Shown here: piece after piece, positions 1 to 4,746 of the stretch
How positions within the stretch are numbered: position 1 is the stretch's first letter
How the letters are laid out: each line of letters opens with the position of its first letter
From: Parapedobacter tibetensis
GTDB taxonomy: Bacteria; Bacteroidota; Bacteroidia; Sphingobacteriales; Sphingobacteriaceae
Length of the DNA stretch: 62,156 bases
Reading direction: 5' to 3'
Assembly: GCF_024704835.1 (NCBI RefSeq)
Contig: NZ_JAMXBE010000003.1
Coordinates: 454,567-516,722 of the forward strand
Translations under genes and position numbers: made by a program
The notes under the pieces: generated by a model
The model's input: only the letters and a program-made list of their open reading frames with translations
Told to the model about the DNA's origin: nothing
Databases searched by the model: none

Positions 1-165
1 CGCTGTACGTCCGTTGTTGTGGCAGTACTTCTCAAGCAGTTCATCGTATATAAAACTGAAGTCTATCAGGTCGTTGATCTTTCGAAGAAGGTTATCTTTG
101 GGAACGATCAGATCATACAGCCCCGAGTAGGAACTGAACTGAATCTTTTGTTGGTAAGCAAGCAT
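1..165 (-). CDS. IS1182-type transposase, N-terminal part (cut by window edge)
   Basis: The minus-strand reading from an ATG at 163-165 runs open to the window edge (55 residues). It contains the phrases LIVPKDNLLRKINDLIDFSF and YDELLEKYCHNNGR, which match the N-terminal region typical of IS1182-family DDE transposases (DUF772/InsH N-terminal type). The catalytic part lies outside the window, so it cannot be told whether the element is intact. Its right end probably lies within about 205-293, where two hairpins are found. The element borders the guide-RNA array and suggests that the island is a site of insertion. Confidence 0.75.
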   Translation of the reverse strand, partial: MLAYQQKIQFSSYSGLYDLIVPKDNLLRKINDLIDFSFIYDELLEKYCHNNGRTA

Positions 166-203
166 CGGGTACCTTTTAAAACCTGCTTTAAGGTACAAAA
201 AAA

Positions 204-293
204 AGAGCAGACAACCGTAGTTTTTCTGCTCTCTTTCCAGTCTTAACCAATAAGGACTTTTTCAGTGCCCTCGTCCGAGGAGCCGGGCTTTTT
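204..293. other. Hairpins at the presumed IS end
   Basis: Two inverted repeats lie just upstream of the transposase gene. AGAGCAG (204-210) pairs with CTGCTCT (226-232). CCTCG (269-273) pairs with CGAGG (276-280), nested next to GCCC (267-270) and GGGC (285-288) and followed by five T. They could be the terminal region of the insertion sequence or a transcription stop that insulates it. I cannot fix the IS terminus without the other end. Confidence 0.4.
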
Positions 294-619
294 AGTTACA
301 AGCGGATGCAGCGAATGCATTTTTTCTCAAGTAACATGGCAAGGCCGCTGTATGTACTGAAATGAGGCCAATTCAGGTTTTAAGCTAGCTCGCTATCGCA
401 AAAAAGTAACATACCACGAGGTTGGAGACTATTGTGCACACTTCAATTTCTTATGGATACAGTACGTTTATGATCGAGACTATTGCATAAATTATTTTGG
501 CCGGTATTATAACCTATGTGTTTTCGCTAACAGGACCATTGGCCGTACTTCGAATTAGTGTCAACGGATTAACAGCAGCCCGTTGCAGAAGCAAAAGTAA
601 ATCTAACGTGAGACTCACC

Positions 620-683
620 ATTGCAAAAAGTATTCAGTGAGTGTCTATTTGACCTCACCCTGCGGCTGTACAAGCAGCCTCGA
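620..683 (-). ncRNA. Guide-RNA scaffold copy 3 (distal)
   Basis: On the minus strand this copy folds into GGCTG-CAGCC (loop CTTGTA), then GTGAGGTC paired with GACACTCAC (one bulged A), then an A/T-rich linker ending TTTTTGCAAT. This is the order seen in Cas12f guide RNAs: scaffold at the 5' side, repeat end, guide at the 3' side. The following guide would start GGTGAGTCTCACGTTAGATT. It shares about 85% identity with the other two copies. Confidence 0.65.
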
Positions 684-787
684 TAACGAAGTTTCTTAGT
701 TTTTCCAATCGAGAGAATTGCCTATACCTATTCCCACAGCCTTCTCAGCAAGGCTCACCCTTTGTATAGTGCATTAACCTACCGTCT

Positions 788-854
788 ATTGCAATAAATA
801 GTATTCAGTGAGTGTCAATTTCGCCTCACCCTACGGCTGTACACGCAGCCTCGA
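788..854 (-). ncRNA. Guide-RNA scaffold copy 2
   Basis: This copy has the same two hairpins as its relatives: GGCTG-CAGCC (loop CGTGTA) and GTGAG-CTCAC, and ends TTTATTGCAAT on the minus strand. The inner part of the second stem is weaker here (one mismatch). The presumed guide starts AGACGGTAGGTTAATGCACT and is followed after a short distance by a further TATACAAA repeat end at 761-768. Confidence 0.62.
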
Positions 855-1926
855 AAATTTCAACATTCTTTTTAGAAAGGTCATTCTTGAATAATCTTAG
901 TACTTAATTTCATATTGTGATAGGCATTATCTATCTCCAGTCTTTGTCGAGGCACTAGCAGTTGTATATTCCTTTCAAATTGGTGTTCGTAGCAGTCCAA
1001 TCCCCCATAGGTTTCACAGCAAGGCCGTTGTATAATTCTGAATAATAAGCGCGCCTGCTTGACAACGTTGTAATAAGCGCTATGACTTTTAGCACATTTG
1101 CAGCCTAGACCGTTGCAAAAATTTGATCTGACAGAAAGACGCCTTTGTAAAGCTTTAAACGAAAAAGATGTGGTTCTCTGCCGTTGTATACTGAAACGAA
1201 AACCATTCCACAACTTCATATAAGTAAGCGCCAACCATTGTATATGGGATCGATGCCCGACAAGAGATCCTCCGATGTTCGTGGGTCGGGTGTTCACTTA
1301 GTTGTATAGGTACGGTATCATCAACATCAGGAACTAATTTCCGGGAACACAGAACAAGCAGGGATTGTATATGGTAGTTACAGCGTTTTTACCCTTGTGT
1401 TTTCATCAAGTTTTGAGACTATTGTATATGTTAATCCATTATCTCCAAGGTCCACGGCAGGAGTGTTGTACTTTTAATACTTTCATCAGACGAGCGAATT
1501 GCAGGTACTTGGGAACAGCAGCCCAACGGGAGAACAAGAGCAAGGTTGTATATATTCAAATGCCTGCGATATTTCAAAAGGCACCGTCAAGAGCACTGTA
1601 TATATGCCTTATCGCCAAATGTTTCCAACTAGGAGCCGTTGCCTATTTCTGACCAATTCGAGCGTAAGAAACTACGGTTGTATACGATACGTTTGTGAAG
1701 GAGACTTGCATAAATACCATTCTTTTGAAGCGGTTTGTATTTCGAGCTATGCGATTATTTTCGATTTAGTTTTTTACTCGCGGATTTACAGCAAGTGCAT
1801 TGTCCATACTATCGAGTGAACAGCAGCCCGTTGTAACGCACGGCTTATACGGCAGTGCGTGTTAATTTTTCAAAAACCGACCCCATTGTAATCATACATC
1901 AATTCCAACAATAGGGAAGCTTTCCC

Positions 1927-1992
1927 ATTGAAAAAAAGTATTTAGTGAGTGTTTCATTTAACCTCACCCTACGGCTGTACAAGCAGCCTCTA
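1927..1992 (-). ncRNA. Guide-RNA scaffold copy 1 (next to dCas12f)
   Basis: The copy begins 32 nt beyond the dCas12f stop codon, on the same strand. Its second stem is GTGAGGTT paired with AACACTCAC where copy 3 has GTGAGGTC with GACACTCAC: a C-G pair changed to T-A, which is covariation. It ends TTTTTTTCAAT and the presumed guide is GGGAAAGCTTCCCTATTGTT. The position invites production of the guide RNA from the 3' end of the sigma-dCas12f transcript, as for omegaRNAs of TnpB (inference). Confidence 0.65.
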
Positions 1993-2024
1993 ACATTTCA
2001 AAGAACGTTGAAGCGGGTGAATAA

Positions 2025-3119
2025 CTATTCCTCAATCACATTGATTCCTACTTTCTTCGCTTTATAGGCGATCTTTTCTTTCAGTCCGTAATAGCTCCAA
2101 TTGCGGAGCAGGAATTCCTCTTCCTTAGCCACCTCTTCTTTCTGCTGCTGGTTCACCAACAAGAGCGTACCCGCCTGCGTTTTGATGCACAGGTCAATCA
2201 GCCTACGACTGTACAGGTGCAATCGGTTATCGACGTACCGTATTTCCTTCGCATCCCAATCCTCCAAACTTTTCAGCTTGCGCCTGCGGCCTTTGCCCGG
2301 CCGGTTGTAGGTGGAACCCCGTTGTAAGCGGTGCCGCGCGGCCTGTATAGCCAGCCTCCGGTGCAGGAATTCCTCCTTATTGCCAATCTGGAACTGTTCC
2401 TTACCAACCTTCACTACGACGGGGTGCTCGATGGAAAGTGACGCTTCGGCAATTACCGAATCCTTTAACTGGTGTTCGTCACGCTCCATCTCGAAGGCTG
2501 CCAACAAGTACAGCTTGCCCTTGTCAATTTTTAGGGAACTGGTGCAGAGCTTCAGCGTTCCGGCCAGCGTCCGCTGCAACAGGACTTTCTTATCTGACCT
2601 GTCTTTGCCCAAATAGGTCTTGAATGGGATTTTGAACAGCTTGAATTTGAAATCCCTACCTTTCTCATCGTTTTCCAGTTTGAGTTTATCCGCTCCGAAA
2701 GGCATGGGGATGCTACGTTTGTAATTGCGTAGTGTCTTTTCCCCCTTCCAATATGCACTTCGTTCAGAGTTATAGATGCTGTGCAACGTGTTGTTCAGGT
2801 TGGAAAAAATATTGGAGGGCATTTTGCCCAAAAAATTGCTTGAGAGGATACGATATGTCGTGTTCATGCGAGAGGAATTCAGTATGCCGTCTTCCTCTTT
2901 CTTATAATCGGCCAGCTTAACCTTCACCTCGTCGGTGAAGTAAATCAAATCCTTCACCCGATCCTGTACATACAGGTGGGTGAAAATCAGGTTGGCTGCT
3001 TGGAACGATAAAAATTGCCACTCATACAACTGCTTATAGTAGGCGTCCTTCTGCGCTTTGTCATCACAGTCCACGTACACCTGTATTTTTCGTGTCAGGA
3101 TGATGGTCTTCTTTTCCAT
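2025..3119 (-). CDS. Nuclease-dead, truncated Cas12f-like RNA-guided protein (dCas12f)
   Basis: This 364-residue protein resembles miniature Cas12f/TnpB effectors. Its C-terminal half has the family phrases QIGNKEEFLHRRLAIQAARH (245-264), GRRRKLKSLEDW (277-288) and LRNWSYYGLKEKIAYKAKK (338-356). The RuvC sites are lost. At RuvC-I the phrase SLSIEHPVVV (227-236) has Ser227 where active proteins have Asp. At RuvC-II, LLLVNQQQ has Asn323 in place of Glu. The chain ends at VIEE, just before the zinc finger (YTSQ-C-x2-C) and the RuvC-III Asp. It should therefore bind guide RNA and DNA without cutting. I chose the ATG at 3119, four bases after the sigma stop; an in-frame ATG at 3170 would add 17 residues overlapping the sigma gene. 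Alternative reading: a decayed TnpB, but the intact frame, sigma partner and array argue for use. Confidence 0.85.
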   Translation of the reverse strand: MEKKTIILTRKIQVYVDCDDKAQKDAYYKQLYEWQFLSFQAANLIFTHLYVQDRVKDLIYFTDEVKVKLADYKKEEDGILNSSRMNTTYRILSSNFLGKMPSNIFSNLNNTLHSIYNSERSAYWKGEKTLRNYKRSIPMPFGADKLKLENDEKGRDFKFKLFKIPFKTYLGKDRSDKKVLLQRTLAGTLKLCTSSLKIDKGKLYLLAAFEMERDEHQLKDSVIAEASLSIEHPVVVKVGKEQFQIGNKEEFLHRRLAIQAARHRLQRGSTYNRPGKGRRRKLKSLEDWDAKEIRYVDNRLHLYSRRLIDLCIKTQAGTLLLVNQQQKEEVAKEEEFLLRNWSYYGLKEKIAYKAKKVGINVIEE

Positions 3120-3123
3120 GGGC

Positions 3124-3942
3124 CTATGCAGATTTTTTAGTTTTCCGGATGACGGCATATGCCTGTACAAATAGCGATTTCACTTTGGAATCATCCAGTT
3201 GCAGGGCTTCGGCGATTTCCTCGAAGGAGTATTGCAGGTCATACCGCATGGCCAATACCTGCGCCTGTTCATCGGTAAGCATGCCTTCGGTGACAATCGG
3301 CTTCATGCGCGTTGCGCTGTCCAGCTTGGCCGTATCGGAGAGCGCGGCTTTCAGGTTGGCAACACACTGCTCCACACGCTGGGCTACCTCGTAGTCCGAA
3401 ATGCCACCAAGGTGATACGCCACACGTTCATAACTGAAATCATATTTCAGGCACAGTTTGATGAACAGTTGTTGCTGGTTGTCGAGGTGGGGCAATAAAC
3501 CATTGAGCTTTTCCAAATGACGCTGCTTTTCTTCCTCCAGTTGTTCGAGATAAACGGCATCTTCCTCCTGTTCTTCCTCCAACTCGTAGCCCAGCATGAA
3601 CTCCTGAAAATCCTCGATGCCGTCCAAACGTAACATGCTCCGGTGGAAACGATTTATCGTTTTGCCATAATATGCTTTTCCGGCCTCCCGAAGCTGCAAG
3701 CCAAGAAATTCATGCAAATGAGGCACATCACGGATAATGCCGCGCATAATCCATAGCCTTAAAAACGCTTCTTGTGCCATGGCATGGGCCACCACATCTT
3801 CTTTCACGAATCGGTATGCGCGGTAGGCATAATGTCCATAATAGGCATTGTAAAAATAATTGAGGCCTTCTTCATGGCCTGCCTTCAACTCTGCAAAATA
3901 CTTTTCGGCGTTCTTGTTGGATTTGAGTACACGTTTTATCAT
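3124..3942 (-). CDS. ECF-like sigma factor partnered with dCas12f
   Basis: This 272-residue protein has a sigma region 2 at about 15-100 (FYNAYYGHYAYRAYRFVKED, then AHAMAQEAFLRLWIMRG). An acidic stretch follows at about 119-140. A region-4-like helix-turn-helix is at about 143-200 (LPHLDNQQQLFIKLCLKYDF, SYERVAYHLGGISDYEVAQR) and a second one at about 221-267 (LTDEQAQVLAMRYDLQYSFE, EIAEALQLDDSKVKSLFVQA). Usual ECF factors have about 190 residues and a single region 4. The gene lies directly upstream of dCas12f with a 4-base gap, so the two are surely co-transcribed. No anti-sigma gene is adjacent. In the proposed role, dCas12f and guide RNA choose the site and this sigma brings RNA polymerase. 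Confidence 0.8.
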   Translation of the reverse strand: MIKRVLKSNKNAEKYFAELKAGHEEGLNYFYNAYYGHYAYRAYRFVKEDVVAHAMAQEAFLRLWIMRGIIRDVPHLHEFLGLQLREAGKAYYGKTINRFHRSMLRLDGIEDFQEFMLGYELEEEQEEDAVYLEQLEEEKQRHLEKLNGLLPHLDNQQQLFIKLCLKYDFSYERVAYHLGGISDYEVAQRVEQCVANLKAALSDTAKLDSATRMKPIVTEGMLTDEQAQVLAMRYDLQYSFEEIAEALQLDDSKVKSLFVQAYAVIRKTKKSA

Positions 3943-4000
3943 ACGGTTAGATTTTTAGCGACAATGTGGCCCGTATAGTTGACCATTGCCACTTATTTGA

Positions 4001-4016
4001 TACCTTTACAAAGGTA
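4001..4016. promoter_or_regulatory. Palindrome overlapping the -7 box of the sigma-dCas12f operon
   Basis: TACCTTT (4001-4007) and AAAGGTA (4010-4016) form a perfect inverted repeat around two bases. On the minus strand bases 4016-4009 read TACCTTTG, a perfect match to the Bacteroidota -7 box TAnnTTTG, 67 nt before the sigma start codon. A repressor bound to the palindrome would cover the promoter (inference). Confidence 0.5.
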
Positions 4017-4040
4017 AAGATTATGAACCCCGTAAACGAT

Positions 4041-4071
4041 GGTAAAAAACCATAACAAATTGTTTTTTACC
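4041..4071. promoter_or_regulatory. Inverted repeat, probable operator between sigma and XRE genes
   Basis: GGTAAAAAAC (4041-4050) and GTTTTTTACC (4062-4071) are perfect 10-bp arms around 11 bases. It lies in the divergent region between the sigma-dCas12f operon and the XRE regulator, so the XRE protein is the natural candidate to bind it. Confidence 0.5.
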
Positions 4072-4086
4072 ACGATACGATTGATT

Positions 4087-4094
4087 TATATTTG
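4087..4094 (+). promoter_or_regulatory. -7 box close to the XRE start codon
   Basis: TATATTTG matches TAnnTTTG and ends three bases before the ATG at 4098, so the transcript would be leaderless or nearly so. A TTG lies 24 bases upstream (4060-4062), a little farther than usual. Confidence 0.4.
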
Positions 4095-4097
4095 AGC

Positions 4098-4544
4098 ATG
4101 AAGAATGAAAATTTTGAACATGAAGAAGTACATCTAGGGCACAATGTCCAACGCATCCGTGAGATAACGGGTATGAAACAGTATGAGCTGGGTCAACGCT
4201 GCAACGGCTGGAGCCAGCAGCAGATATCCAAGCTGGAACAATCCGAGTTTATTGATGATGCCAATATTGCCATCTTAGCAGCGGGGTTGGGCGTAACACC
4301 GGAGTTTGTCAAGAATTTTAAAGAGGAAAAGGTTGTCTACAACATCCAAAGCAATAATAGCTTGCACGACGCCTCGACCCAACATTATCGTTCAACCATA
4401 AACAATGAAGTACCCAAAAAACTGCTTGAGTTATTCGACAAATTTTTGGAAGAAGACCGAGCCAAAACCGAATCCATTGCAAACCTAAGCAAAGCGGTGC
4501 TGGATTTAGCGGAAGAGGTGAAGAAACTGAAGAAGGAAAACTAA
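4098..4544 (+). CDS. XRE-family helix-turn-helix regulator
   Basis: This 148-residue protein has an N-terminal Cro/CI-type helix-turn-helix at about 12-75 (LGHNVQRIREITGMKQYELG, then WSQQQISKLEQSEFIDD and LAAGLGVTPEFVKNF). The C-terminus (about 105-148) is rich in Leu, Lys and Glu in heptad style and is probably a coiled coil for dimerisation. The upstream TTG at 4092 is in frame, but the ATG at 4098 is preferred. It is divergent from the sigma-dCas12f operon and shares an intergenic region with two palindromes, so it probably regulates itself and perhaps the operon. Confidence 0.75.
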   Translation: MKNENFEHEEVHLGHNVQRIREITGMKQYELGQRCNGWSQQQISKLEQSEFIDDANIAILAAGLGVTPEFVKNFKEEKVVYNIQSNNSLHDASTQHYRSTINNEVPKKLLELFDKFLEEDRAKTESIANLSKAVLDLAEEVKKLKKEN

Positions 4545-4746
4545 CTGCTTGCAATAAGCTCGTCGACCTTTTTCCTACCACTGTGCCGAATAGTAATATG
4601 CACCTTAAGAATGTCTATGATGAGGGGAGTTGATCGACGAAGCAACTATTAAGGATTTTTTAATTGTTCGGAAAGAGAGGTACAAACCCTGAAAGACAGC
4701 ATCCGGATATTGGGCCAAGCGATGAACACGAATCCGTAATAAAACG

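Larger units (their letters stand above)
341..1992 (-). CRISPR. Degenerate CRISPR-like guide-RNA array of the dCas12f-sigma module
   Basis: Read on the minus strand, the region carries many copies of TATACAAY (on plus: RTTGTATA at 961, 1027, 1183, 1237, 1301, 1364, 1421, 1545 and 1677, plus TTTGTATA at 761). Looser TRCAAY-like forms end near 432, 483, 583, 1068, 1113, 1831 and 1886. Spacings of the exact copies include 54, 57, 63, 64 and 66 bp, with larger gaps near 2 x 62-66, as expected for a Cas12f repeat of about 36 plus a spacer of about 25. Only the 3' end of the repeat, next to the guide, is kept; the rest has diverged. Guides usually start with GG or AG. Three longer scaffold copies (620-683, 788-854, 1927-1992) sit in the same orientation. 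No open frame here looks like a protein. The assignment rests on the periodic motif, the scaffold repeats and the adjacent Cas12f homologue. Confidence 0.72.

Noticed and set aside
881-1819. Open frames of 95-138 codons inside the array (881-1297 minus, 1365-1652 and 1499-1819 plus)
   Set aside because: They have no protein character, overlap each other in different frames and run across the periodic repeat ends. The guide-RNA array explains the region better.
341-1992. Ordinary defence CRISPR array
   Set aside because: Repeats are not identical, spacing varies, no Cas1/Cas2 is present in the window and the effector cannot cut.
2025-3170. Reading the Cas12f homologue as an ordinary TnpB transposon gene
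   Set aside because: No transposon ends or TnpA are seen, catalytic residues are gone, the frame is intact, and a sigma gene and scaffold repeats are tightly linked.
4545-4746. Coiled-coil-like frame ending REVQTLKDSIRILGQ before 4742
   Set aside because: It resembles the tail of an XRE regulator but is only about 25 codons after a stop and has no start. It is too short to call.
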